Shown here: positions 54,315 to 64,000 of the stretch, piece after piece | Layout: each line of letters begins with the position of its first letter | How positions within the stretch are numbered: the stretch's first letter is position 1 | From: Ariolimax columbianus | Taxonomy: Eukaryota; Mollusca; Gastropoda; Stylommatophora; Arionidae | Reading direction: 5' to 3' | DNA length: 64,000 nucleotides | Assembly: GCA_036924085.1 (NCBI GenBank) | Contig: JAVGWX010000019.1 | Coordinates: 18,486,631 to 18,550,630, forward strand | Position numbers and translations under genes: made by a program | The notes under the pieces: generated by a model | Told to the model about the DNA's origin: nothing | Seen by the model: the letters and a program-made list of their open reading frames with translations, nothing else | Database searches by the model: none

Positions 54315-55005
54315 AGTCTAGCAATTTCAGAGCGGAGGCAGAGGCACTAAGGGTTGCAGTAGAAGCAATGCTCACAGGCGAAAGCAATGAAAGCAAGATA
54401 GTCCTGTTTATAGATGCCCTGGCCGTAGTCACAGCACTAAAAAGCCAGAAAAATAATGAACTTAATGTACTCTGTCAACTATGCCAGCAGACCGCACCAA
54501 AAAGAGTAGTGGTACAGTGGGTTCCATCCCACTGTAACATTCAAGGCAACGATGAGGCAGACAGACTGGCAAAAGAAGGTGCAAGACTACCACAACCAGA
54601 TTCTAGTGTGATCTATGAAGAGTCCTAAAGGCTTATTAGGGCCAGATACATGGCCAAATGGGAAACAGAACATACTGGCTACACAAATGATGCCTATTAC
54701 CAATTGAACAGAAGAGAGCAGGTCGTGGTCTTCAGACTCCGCAAAGGCCACAACAGACTGAGGTACCACCTATTCAATAAACTGAAGATAGGTGGCACTG
54801 ACGAATGCACTTGTGGTACTGAGAAAATGACCGCTGAACATCTGCTGCAAAACTGCCCGACATACAAGGACCAGAGAAAGCACATGTGGCCATCACCAGT
54901 GGCAACACTAGACAAGCTCTATGGCAGTGTCGACAGCCTCAGGATGACAGCTGCTTTTTTTGAAAAAATACAAGTTGACGTTTGACAGCGTAAGAAGAAG
55001 AAGTA
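54315..55005 (+). mobile_element. RNase H LINE family A, + member of an inverted pair
   Basis: NFRAEAEALRVAVEAML to AAFFEKIQVDV, with a stop in YEES(stop)RLI at about 54626-54628, a one-codon loss in YT-NDAYY and a short deletion before LCQLCQQTAPKR. Ends in an AAGAAG run. Confidence 0.85.
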
Positions 55006-55061
55006 TCCCAAAGTCTGAATTGGGTATGTGTTGAATATCCACATGTGTGATCATTGGTCTG

Positions 55062-55775
55062 ATCTTCTTCTTCTTCTTCGTACGCAGTCAGACAGTAACC
55101 ATTATTTTTTCGAAAAAAGCGGCGGTCATCCTGAGGCTCTCGCCACTGCCATGGAGCTTGTCTTGCAGTTCCACTGGTAATGGCCACATCTGCTCTCTCT
55201 GATCCTCGTATGTCGGGCAGTTCTGCAGCAGATGTTCAGCGGTCATTTTACCAGTACCGCACAGGCATTCGTCGGTACACCCTATCTTCAATTTGTTGAA
55301 TAGGTGGTACCTCAGTCTGTTGTGGCCAGTGCGAAGTCTTAAGACAACGACCTGCTCTCTTCGGTTCAACTGGTAATAGGCATCGTTTTTGGTGTAACCA
55401 GTATGTTCGGTTTCCCATTTGTTCATGTATCTGGCTTTGATAAGCCGTTTTGACTCTTCGTACGTCATACTGGTATCTGTTTGTGGTAGTCTTGCACCTT
55501 CTTTTGCCAGTCTGTCTGCCTCCTCGTTGCCTTGGATGTTGCAGTGTGACGGAACCCACTGTACCACTACCCTTTTTGGTGCGGACTGCTGGCACAGTTT
55601 GCAGAGTGCTGCTCTTACGTCATTAAGCTCAGTGTTTTTCTGGCTTTTTAGCGCTGTGACTACGGCGAGAGCATCTGTCAGCAGGACTATATGGCTCTCA
55701 TTTTCACTGTGTGTCACCATTTCTTCCACTGCCGCCCTTAGTGCCTCTGCCTCCGCTCTGAAATTGCTTGTGTAT
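55062..55775 (-). mobile_element. RNase H LINE family A, - member of an inverted pair
   Basis: Reverse-strand frame 55088-55729 open for 213 codons and beyond: AEAEALRAAVEEM, LLTDALAVVT, GNEEADRLAKEGARLPQ, to AAFFEKIMVTV. Very close to the copy at 15405. Tail repeat at 55062-55079. Confidence 0.88.
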
Positions 55776-55779
55776 TGGT

Positions 55780-56265
55780 CTGATCAAAATCAATCAATTC
55801 TTTGGTCTTGAAGTTCAACTTTTTTTGCATCTGAATGTGTCAACTTCATCACATTCTTAAATGTCTACCTATCGGAAATAACTCTACACTAAGTGACCGC
55901 TGTGCATGTACAAATTAACGGCCATCTTGTAGGTTATTTCATAACCTGCAATTCTGTAAACTAAATAACAGAATGTAATGCATGTGTTAGAACGTCAGCT
56001 TTTGCCAAAAATTTACGTTTTACAGGCAGTCGGTTTTTATTGAACATGATTATAAAAGGAAAATTACTTGGTTTTTTTATAGAATCAGTAGTTGTCTAAC
56101 TTAATGAAAGTCTTAGAATGATAATGTCTTATAAGAAGACATCCACCAATGCTGTTGGCTCCATTGAATTTTGATCCCAAGCTTCCAGAACTAATATTTT
56201 GTGTTTATTGCGTGTGATATTAATTGAATGTTTTAGATGGCCAACCTAACCTATTTTTATCTTAA
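55780..56265. other. no feature recognised
   Basis: AT-rich; nothing supported. Confidence 0.3.
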
Positions 56266-56269
56266 TCTC

Positions 56270-56640
56270 TTGTTATATTTGATAAGATAGGATGGATGGG
56301 ACATGTTGTTGGCATGCCTGATGAGCAGTAGCTATACGATGAGCTCAGAACAAGCAGACGCTATAGAGACTCATTAAAATGTCTCTGAAATTCATTAATA
56401 TTGATCTCACTTCCTGGGAGATGCTAGCACAGAACCATTCCACTTAGCATGCCAGCAATACATAAGTTGCTCAGAACGCAGAGCAAAACATCATCAGAGG
56501 TTCAGAGAAAGTAAGCCGCCTGAAAGAAGAGAATGTATGATGACCCCACAGCTGACTTCCCACTTGTGTGTACCAAGTGTAGCAGAACCTGCCGAGTCAG
56601 GATTCGACTTTACAGTCATATGAAATGACATCTCACAAAA
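56270..56640 (+). mobile_element. LINE tail with a zinc-finger-like end
   Basis: The + strand reads IGWMGHVVGMPDEQ, a stop, LYDELRTSRR, then near the end CVPSCSRTCRVRIRLYSHMK, the C--C-R-C--R--L-SH terminal finger seen in some mollusc and trematode LINE proteins. Same lineage as 30955-31235. Confidence 0.68.
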
Positions 56641-56949
56641 TTAAGTCTGATGCTTTGCTTGCGATGTGCAACTAATATTGTCATCCTAAAGCAATCATAA
56701 ATTTTGTAAAAACATACAATATTAATTGAGCTTCTTTCAAAAGATAGGTCAGATGAGTTTAAAGCCATTATGCTGATCGCATCCATATCTAGTGATTATA
56801 CAAACTGTGAACATGACTAGGAAATATGTACTTCTCACTTGGATACTTTGTGACATATATCCTGTATTCATTATCAGTAGCATACATTCAGATTAGAACA
56901 GGTATATTCATATACTAAGTCTGTCTGCATGTGCCTGTTATCATCATCA

Positions 56950-57640
56950 TGTTCCATAACCTAGGAGGTCGTTGAGGCACCATTTTTGCAGTTTGTCGTA
57001 CCATCTTTCGCCATACAATAATGGTGTGTCTTGGGCCTCTCCCCAGGTGGCAGTTTATTATAGCTGTGTCTAAATTTCATACAACAAAGCTGACACTGTG
57101 CGCAACTATGGCGAAGTGCGCCAATCTCGTAAAGTTCAGCCGTGTGAACTAGACCGTGAAATATGACACATGTTTAAGTATAGTGCTATTCATATAGCCA
57201 ATGTCCATTCCAGGATAATCGGAAGAAAACACACAAAACGAACGAATTAACCAGTTCAAATGGAAAACAACAACACGTTTCCGTGAATACAAGTGTAAGT
57301 CGACTAGTATGAATTCCCAGCAAATCTATGGTCTGGCAGCATCTATAACGAACTAAAAAAAAAAAATGTCATATGACATTGCTGGGGTAGTTGAGGGGTA
57401 TTGAAGTCTAAGAACTACAGGCCGCTTCGCCACTGCTGTCGCCACGTCATGTGCTGACTATGTTTGTTTATTTCACCCCCAACAGAAAAATAACATATGC
57501 CATACCGGAGATTTGAACCACTGCCCTCCTTGTCGGCAGGCAGGCCTCAAAACCATTTAGCCACGCACTCAATGTACTTAAACAGCAGAGCAATGTAGAC
57601 CCACAGCCAGTTATGGTGCCATCTTTGCTGCTCTGTTACC
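56950..57640 (+). repeat. dispersed family D copy 3, interrupted
   Basis: More diverged copy (CGTGAAATATGACACATGTT, CCAGGATAATCGGAAGAAA, GTGTAAGTCGACTAGTATGA, CCACAGCCAGTTATGGTGCC). Interrupted at about 57356-57580 by a SINE. Confidence 0.65.
57356..57580 (-). mobile_element. tRNA-derived SINE nested in family D
   Basis: The reverse strand has GTGGCTAAATGGTTTTGAGG (A box) and GGTTCAAATCTCC (B box); flanked by GAACTAAAA and GTACTTAAA, which may be decayed target duplications. Confidence 0.6.
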
Positions 57641-57659
57641 TATAATTTATATGGTCTTT

Positions 57660-58305
57660 CCGCATCTCCTTAAATGTATGACCGGAGACCATTAAATACA
57701 AGGTATTTATGTCATGCATATGCTTTTTCTCAAAATGATCTAAAATGGTTGTGGTCACCTCACAGTGGGATATAGATAGCTGAAATGATATGTCCTCGTG
57801 AGGTTATACATTTCTAGAAATCTACCGTCAACATCAAAGTTTTGTTTGTTCTATAATTAGACTTGCCCTATCAATTTCTGCCAATTACTTCTCTTCTCAC
57901 CTCTCTTTCATTACACAAAAACACATACTTGTGTACGTTTTTTTCCCTCAATGGTTTGGTCTATGAGCCTTCTGTTACACGTTGACATGTTCAATAGTGA
58001 ATGGTCTATTCACAAGCCATAATGAAGAACATTCTAAGTTCTTGGTGAATTTATACAGAATGAATGACTTTTAGTTCTTGGTTTCTAGCCTGGGTGGTCA
58101 TGTTTTCTTATTTTCACTGAGAGAAGAGGGATTTCAGTGTTTTCATCCATGTTACATATATTTATATGTCCGACTCTCAATTGTTTCCATGCACATACTT
58201 TACATGACCTGTAAGGTTTAATTTTTGTTAAACTAATTCTGCAATATTAGATGTTAACAGCAACATATGCACTTTATTAGTTAATGTCACTGGTCTGAAT
58301 TTTGT
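57660..58305. other. no feature recognised
   Basis: AT-rich; nothing supported. Confidence 0.3.
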
Positions 58306-58310
58306 GGCTT

Positions 58311-58386
58311 TGTATTTCACAAATGCATCATTTCTGTATTTTACAAATGCATCGTTTCTGCATTTTACAAATGCATCATTTCTACC
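58311..58386 (+). repeat. 27-bp tandem array, ~3 copies
   Basis: Unit TTTCACAAATGCATCATTTC plus TGTATT. Confidence 0.85.
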
Positions 58387-58844
58387 AGTGTCAATATGCA
58401 TTAAGAAAATGAAATTGTGTACAAGAATAGCAGTTAACTTGTCAACTGTCTCCCAGCACCAATTTGATATTAATTTGATCAATTTGTGAAATGTTACTGA
58501 ACAACATACAGAATGCTTGAGAAAGAAATGATGATGTTGGTTCCAGTTATATATCCAATTCAGGGTGGTCCAATTTTTGTTTCACCAGTCAGATATGAAG
58601 ATTAGCCCAAAAGAAGTTTACTAAAATGAAAAAAACTTACGCTTGAACACTAATAAAATGACAAAAAGTAAAGATCACAAGGACTTATTCTTCCTGATGG
58701 CAATGTACAGATGCTACAAAAGATGCTTATAATACCAAGGATAGTGAAAAAGAAAAATGCAGAAATCATGCAGAGCTAGATATAGAACAAAATTGACTAG
58801 TAGACAACATTACATCTAGGAAATTAACACTTTGATCACATTAA

Positions 58845-58998
58845 CCGCTACAATGGACTAGAAAGAATGATACTTGAGGGTATCGTACCTGATGGAAGAG
58901 ACAGGCCAAGGCAAAGATGGACTAGGGAAATTACAGATCGCTGTCATGAGACATTGGACATGATGGTGATGAAGTCTTTACACTCAGTGTAACCACTT
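58845..58998 (+). mobile_element. LINE tail fragment
   Basis: The + strand reads ERMILEGIVPDGRDRPRQRW then TREITD, fitting ---ILEG-V-G-R-RGRQR-RW---I of RTE-like LINEs. Confidence 0.55.
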
Positions 58999-59004
58999 TA
59001 CAAA

Positions 59005-59865
59005 GTGCCAGTTGTGTCATCATGTAGCATGTCCTTTGTAGAACATCGCTCCCATCACAGTCTGTCTGAAAGAAACTCGTTCCCTTGCCAAAAGACCAGT
59101 TTCTGCCACTGTCATACTCAGGCATTCCTGGATATCTTGGTGCCATCGTCTTCTTGGTCTACCCCTTCCTCTTTTGCCTGGCACCATACCTTCCATCACC
59201 GTTCTTTCATGACCGTTGTGTCTCTTGATGTGACCAAAGTATTTGCATTTTCTAGCCAAAATGGAATTGATAAACCAGTCGTCCTCTATGCTCAACTTTT
59301 GCCGAATGTCTACATTTGTTCTTTTCTCTGTCCAGGGTATTCTGAGGATCTTTCTGTAACATTTTGACTCGAAGGATTTGATTCTTTGTCTAGAAGTTTT
59401 GGTAATCGTCCATGCTTCACAGCCATAAGCTGCCACAGGAAAAACACAGGCTCTCAAGACTTTTACTTTTATCGTTTTGTTGGTGCCCTGCCATAATTTC
59501 TTCTGCCTGTTCAGTCTCTGAATTGCTATAGCTAGTCTTCTTCTGATTTATTTCGAGCAGTCACCATTTTTTTCAATTCTGGAGCCCAGATATTCAAAAT
59601 GTGTAACCTGATCTATTTCCTCACCACCCACTGTAAATTGATGCTGACATTGTGTTTTATCGGTGGTCATTATCTTTGTTTTGTTTATGTTTATGAACAG
59701 ATTTTGATCTTTACTATGTCCATTAACGGCTGAAAGTAGCTGCTCTAGCCCTTCTGCACTTCTTGAAAGTATCACTGTGTCATCTGCGTATCGTAACTCT
59801 GGAATCTCGTACCCCCCAATCGGAAATGGGTCGATGGAAGTTGTGTACACATCCATATTCAACTG
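59005..59865 (-). mobile_element. LINE reverse transcriptase, C-terminal half
   Basis: The reverse strand is readable for about 280 codons with a single TAA at 59548-59550. It has the RT catalytic box RYADDTVILS (YADD at 59779-59790), KTKIMTTDK, VTHFEYLGSRI, AYGCEAWTITK, then KYFGHIKRHNGHERTVMEG and the GKRGRGRPRRRWHQDI tail. The N-terminal RT and endonuclease are absent. One of the youngest-looking copies of its lineage here; a scrap of it lies at 53865. Confidence 0.85.
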
Positions 59866-60010
59866 TTGATCATCTCATTGAGTGCTCAGCGCTCAACAAT
59901 ATTAGGAAAATGCTTCTTCCTCTTGGGTCAGATAAATGGAACACTTTGTGTAGCACTAGACAACAACTGAAAGGCACATGCAGATACCATTACATGGCAT
60001 TGGGCTGAAG
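59860..60010 (+). mobile_element. LINE C-terminal scrap
   Basis: The + strand reads VDHLIECSALNNIRKMLLPL, HYMALG, then a stop: the HLL-EC--L---R end of another LINE lineage. It abuts the RT fragment on the opposite strand. Confidence 0.55.
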
Positions 60011-60084
60011 GATGAGAGCCTAGATCTGAAACAACAACTTCACAGGAAACTTGTAGCTGCAGTTGTGGTTTTAAAGCAATAGGT

Positions 60085-60168
60085 TTATGTGAAGGAGTTG
60101 CTAGCCCCATGCACACCCATTTTTAGTTGCAGTTTATGACATGCTTGAAAGTTTGCAGCTCTGCTATT
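60085..60168 (+). repeat. dispersed family F copy
   Basis: GAGTTGCTAGCCCCATGCAC, TTATGACATGCTTGAAAGTT. Best + strand copy of the family. Confidence 0.5.
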
Positions 60169-60267
60169 TTTTTCAAACATGGCACAAATGTGGCCCACAT
60201 AAAATCTGTTTATGACCAGTGCTCAAAAAGTATTTTTCTGTAATGACTTGACTTAACCCTTTGCACC

Positions 60268-60513
60268 CTTTGGGGATTCCATGGTGAAGTGGTTACGCCG
60301 TCGGCCACGTGTTCAGGTGGTGTGGGTTTGACTCCGGACTCTGCCGCCTTTTTCACGGGTGCTTGATGCGGAGTTCCCTGCATCTCGTAGTCGCCCCCTA
60401 GTCGTTTGTCCTTGACTTGCCACTGGAGTCGGGCGGCTCAAGACGAGAGAGCGACGATAAACAGTAGCACAGTTCATCATCATCTACGATGGATGGCGGC
60501 CTTTGCCTTTTTA
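60268..60513 (+). mobile_element. SINE-1 (tRNA-derived)
   Basis: A box GGTGAAGTGGTTACGCCGT, B box GGTTTGACTCC, then GCATCTCGTAGTCGCCCCCT and the end CGATGGATGGCGGCCTTTGC. Pairs with 11000-11272. Confidence 0.85.
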
Positions 60514-61009
60514 ACCCTTTGCACCAATAAACTGGTGTGTGTAAAAACCCTAAACCACAGAACAAGTCGTTGAAAGTATTGCCAAGAATTTGGAGGCTGA
60601 TAAATTGGATTTAGATGTTTTCTTAAATGGACAAGGGATTATTTGAATGCTAGAACTATTCCTGTCCCTGAGAGATCAGACTATGGTCCAGGGGGTTGTA
60701 TCCGACGTAATGTGTCAAAGTACATTTGATTCAGGATGATCTTCAATAAATAAATTCCACATTTTACTGGCATAACAAGTAAAAGTATTGGAAATGATCA
60801 GGTCAGTCAATTTGAGATAGAATACTGAAATTGTAGTTCAGAGTTTTGTCATAGTAAATAGCTTTCCTCGGGTGTCTTCCTTGTGCATATATATTTTCCG
60901 AAGTGCTGGGAAATTGGATTTTACACATTAAGTGACCAGGGTTCAGAGTGTTAATCATTTCTCCACTACCATTGGGTGTAAAGGCCTTCCTTCCTTTTTC
61001 TGGTGGCTT

Positions 61010-61168
61010 ATTCTTTCTACAGGATGAGGTAGCCGACCCCTTGTCCAACCCTCCTTAGTCTGACTTGACTTAATCGCTGCTGCACTACCATTAGATGTAG
61101 AGTTGTTTTCTGGTGGCTTACATATTCTACAGGATGAGGTCACCTCTTGGAACATGCTTGGCAGGTTA
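61010..61168 (+). repeat. two direct copies of a family F-like segment
   Basis: CACTACCATT-G-TGTA, TTTTCTGGTGGCTTA and TTCTACAGGATGAGGT occur at about 60965-61032 and again at 61083-61142, about 117 bases apart. Confidence 0.6.
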
Positions 61169-61189
61169 AAGTGTTACTATTCTTAGCTC

Positions 61190-61860
61190 ACTGGTGAATA
61201 TTGCCCTAAATGGCAAACTTCTCGTACCAATGCAGAAATTCAGCCACCTTGAGTCCACTGTCTCACGCTCATCTACTTTCTCACTAGATGAAGAAATAGA
61301 AATTGTTCATACAGCCAGCACGCTTGGTAGGTTCTACAAGAGAGTATGGAAACAACTTGATGGCGGACATTGTGAAGAAAAATTCAAATTTATCAGGTCT
61401 ACACATCATTGTATGGCCTGGAAACATGGAAAAGTTACTCAAAGCAGGAGGGGAGACTTCATACCTTCCATCAACACTGTCTTCTGATAATTATTGACCT
61501 CATGTGGCCTTCTAACATAAAACAATTTCAAGGTACTGAAATGCGGAAAGCTGCTGTCTATTATGGGAATTTTAAGCAGTAGAAGATTAGGCTGGCTTAA
61601 CATATCAACAGAATGAATAGCAATCGCATTCCAAAACATGCACTGTACTGTGAACTCTGTGCTGGGAAAAGATCTCAATGTAGGCCTATTCTGAGATATA
61701 AAGAGCCATATTGAATAGCTTTTACATTGGAGCTAGCTGCTAAGAAATTACAATGGCAAAATTAAATGTATGAATGTCCAAAATTCACAAAGATGCTGAA
61801 ATGTTCATGGAATCTCAGAGAGAATCCTTTGAAAATTGGTGGAAAAAAGTAAGGACCTAC
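61190..61860 (+). mobile_element. LINE RT C-terminal fragment
   Basis: The + strand reads FSHLESTVSRSSTFSLDEEI, ASTLGRFYKRVW, then after breaks RMNSNRIPKHALYCELCAGK: the F-YLGS-VSRS-TLDEEI ... FGRL--RVW ... RM-D-RIPK---YGEL--GKR pattern. Confidence 0.72.
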
Positions 61861-62189
61861 TCATTCTTGATAATTAAAAAAAAGTTGCTCACCATTAAAA
61901 CTTCCTCTAACAATGTGCATATTTCTTTAATTATATGTACAATTACTACATTTTGACCAAAAATGGGATGTGTTCTACTGTCAGCATGCATGTCACAAAA
62001 AAGGTTACATCTAAATAGTGTCCTTAGTTTCAACTCAGAATGAAATCTTATGAGATATGACATGTTTTTCCTTTTACAATAAGGAGATTTAAAATATGCA
62101 GTTTTGTTACAGATGGCAAGCAAACTTTACATTATTGATTTTTGGGGTTTCAGGATTTGGGCCACCCTGATCTAATTAATTATTATTTC

Positions 62190-62440
62190 ACACATTTGTG
62201 TGTGTGTGTCAAATAATGTATATAAGAGAGAGTGAGTGAGTGATAGAGAGAGAACTGACACTAGAATTGGAATGGGACTAACAGTTACAACTGGGAATAG
62301 CTATAATAATAGTCTACACTGATTAACAAAAAGTGGAATTACAAACTTTTCCCAAATAATAGTCTACAATGATTAATTTAATGATTAATAAGTGGAATTA
62401 CCTTGCCCTAATAATAGTCCCCATTGATAAACAATAGGTG
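62190..62440 (+). repeat. microsatellites and a degenerate ~60-bp array
   Basis: (TG)n at 62196, (GA)/(GTGA)n at 62225-62250, then AATAATAGTCTACA-TGATTAA recurring three times. Confidence 0.6.
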
Positions 62441-62794
62441 AATCTTTTTATAACTCGTTGCTGCAAAAGTCAAAGTTGATACACAGTTGCTATTGCTTAT
62501 TAACATACTTGTACTAGTACATAAGACTGTCAGCATAAGACAATTTCGTTTTTTCAAATGCCTACAGGATCTTATCCATGTAACGGTCCTACCAGATTCA
62601 CCAAGAAAAAATGCTGTAGAAAATTTAGTAATAGCTGCTGGATTTCTCTACACTCCTTTTGATTTAATCTTGTGGTTTCTGATTGTCTTGGCACACACAC
62701 AGAGCCCTACGGGTTCTTGACTGAGTCATTAGACACACTCTTAAAGACAGGAGTATCTGGAAAACTTAGTGAGGACAAGGAGTGAGTTCATAAG

Positions 62795-62875
62795 ACAAAC
62801 ACATGGGATTAGGTGACAAGAGAAAACACCTGAGATTAGGTGATGAGAGAAAATACCTAGAACTATGTGACAAGA
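62795..62875 (+). repeat. ~35-bp tandem array, ~2.5 copies
   Basis: GATTAGGTGACAAGAGAAAA and CACCTGA recur with changes. Confidence 0.7.
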
Positions 62876-62879
62876 GTAA

Positions 62880-63775
62880 AAAATATCAGGAACAAAGAAC
62901 AAAACAATTCACAATGATGAATAAACTGGACACATAATGGCAGTGACCATTTGTAAGAAAGCAGACAGAGTGGCCAGGAATGTGAGAAAGAATAATCACG
63001 GTATGCCAGCTATGAAGGCTAAACAAGAGATGACCAATATAATGACACATTGAATGATTTTAACTGCATTAGTGCTTCATATTGTCTGGTAATTCTACAT
63101 TATGTGTGACTGATACACCCACTCTCTATTGGGGAATTTGTGCATTCCTTAAGTTAAAAAATGTTGTCCCAGATGTACAAAGCTGAAGTGATGACATCTC
63201 CTGGCATTTTGTTGTGTTTGTGTTTTGACTTCCTGAATTTATTTGCTATTACACTACATCCAATATGAACTTTTATTATCAAAAATGACCTTTCTGGGAA
63301 ACAAGCTGTGTTATATAGCCCCTATGTATGTGCGAGTTGTATTATTTTTTGTGTGTGCAAGGGCAGGTTGGGTACCTGTTGGATGATAAACAGTCCCCAT
63401 ACAAATTCTTGCCAAAACTTACTGTTGTGAAAATTTTTGACTTTGAATGTAGCCACTTGCATTAAATGCTGCACTTGTGTGTACTTGTCAAATGTGATTT
63501 CTGACATGAGTAATTGTGGACATAATTAACTGACTAGAATTGTTAATATCAATTATTGTAATAGTTTATTTTTACAAGTGTAAAACTTTTTGCTTTTCAT
63601 GTTTTTAAGGAGAATATTTTAGAAGATACTACTGTATATTATTTTGTGTTACATATTAATAGAATCATTATTTAGATGTTTGCTGTAAAACATTTTGTGA
63701 TTCATACTTAGAGAAGTATTATTGTAGAGAGTACTGTAAAACAATTTGAATCTATCTGGTCCTCTTCTTGTACCT
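62880..63775. other. no feature recognised
   Basis: AT-rich; short near-repeat of TACTGTA-A--ATTTTGTG at 63640-63745. No gene. Confidence 0.3.
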
Positions 63776-63839
63776 GATTTCCCCACTCATAGAATCACCA
63801 CTTCAGCCAACCCCTTACTAAAGACCTGCACTTTTGTGC

Positions 63840-64000
63840 AGGTTGGTCTCCTGTCATGATGCTTTTCTGCAGCAGCTCATTTTACATGTTGAGTCTGCTA
63901 GCAATATACCAAGAAGAGTCCACAGCTGCATGTTTGCAGACGATCTGGCTATGTAGACCTCTGAAAAAAATCTGACCGTAGCAAACAATCGGGTGCAGCA
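63840..64000 (+). mobile_element. LINE RT fragment cut by the window edge
   Basis: The + strand near 63916 reads RRVHSCMFADDLAM, a stop, TSEKNLTVANNRVQ. FADD is the reverse-transcriptase catalytic box. The element continues beyond the window. Confidence 0.6.

Noticed and set aside
60268..60345. Possible tRNA-Leu/Ser gene
   Set aside because: Promoter boxes without a foldable tRNA end; same body as the copy at 11000-11272, hence a SINE.

Overview
The window is AT-rich animal DNA, not bacterial: coding exons are short, separated by introns of many kilobases, and bounded by GT/AG sites. Most of the rest is degenerate non-LTR retrotransposons, tRNA-derived SINEs and minisatellites. The retroelement peptides are of a kind I associate with mollusc, and in particular gastropod, genomes. 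I therefore infer a lophotrochozoan invertebrate, most likely a mollusc, without proof of species.

The one cellular gene I can establish is a Roundabout (robo) axon-guidance receptor on the + strand, of which the window holds the cytoplasmic tail. Ten exons (1392-1609, 4355-4502, 9264-9329, 12036-13053, 16572-16693, 30015-30251, 35835-35969, 36735-36794, 40868-41088 and a tentative last exon 43246-43332) join with compatible phases into one open frame of about 769 residues. It carries the CC1 motif (APYATTTLI), the CC2 motif (NWVELLPPPPEHPPP) and two further blocks that match vertebrate Robo tails in order. The immunoglobulin, fibronectin and membrane parts must lie upstream of base 1. No exon has a clear proline-rich CC3 motif.

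Intron contents fall into groups. (1) An RNase H-bearing LINE family with an (AAG)n tail, seven or more copies, some nearly intact over the RNase H domain, plus two remnants of a divergent relative. (2) A LINE family without visible RNase H, with a (TTAAG)n tail and a perfect palindrome near its 3' end, nine copies. (3) About fifteen fragments of other reverse-transcriptase lineages. (4) Several SINE families with tRNA-like A and B boxes, some sharing a central domain. (5) Unclassified dispersed families called D, E and F here. (6) A mariner-type element at 21817-23283 whose inside is eleven copies of a 75-bp unit derived from the transposase 3' end. (7) More than twenty unrelated tandem arrays.

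From 43333 to the right edge I see no further cellular gene, only retroelement fragments and repeats. A broken Cys-rich frame at 34026-34295 and a coding-like repeat (family E) are the main unexplained signals. All splice sites and family assignments come from reading the sequence by eye and have not been tested against transcripts or databases.
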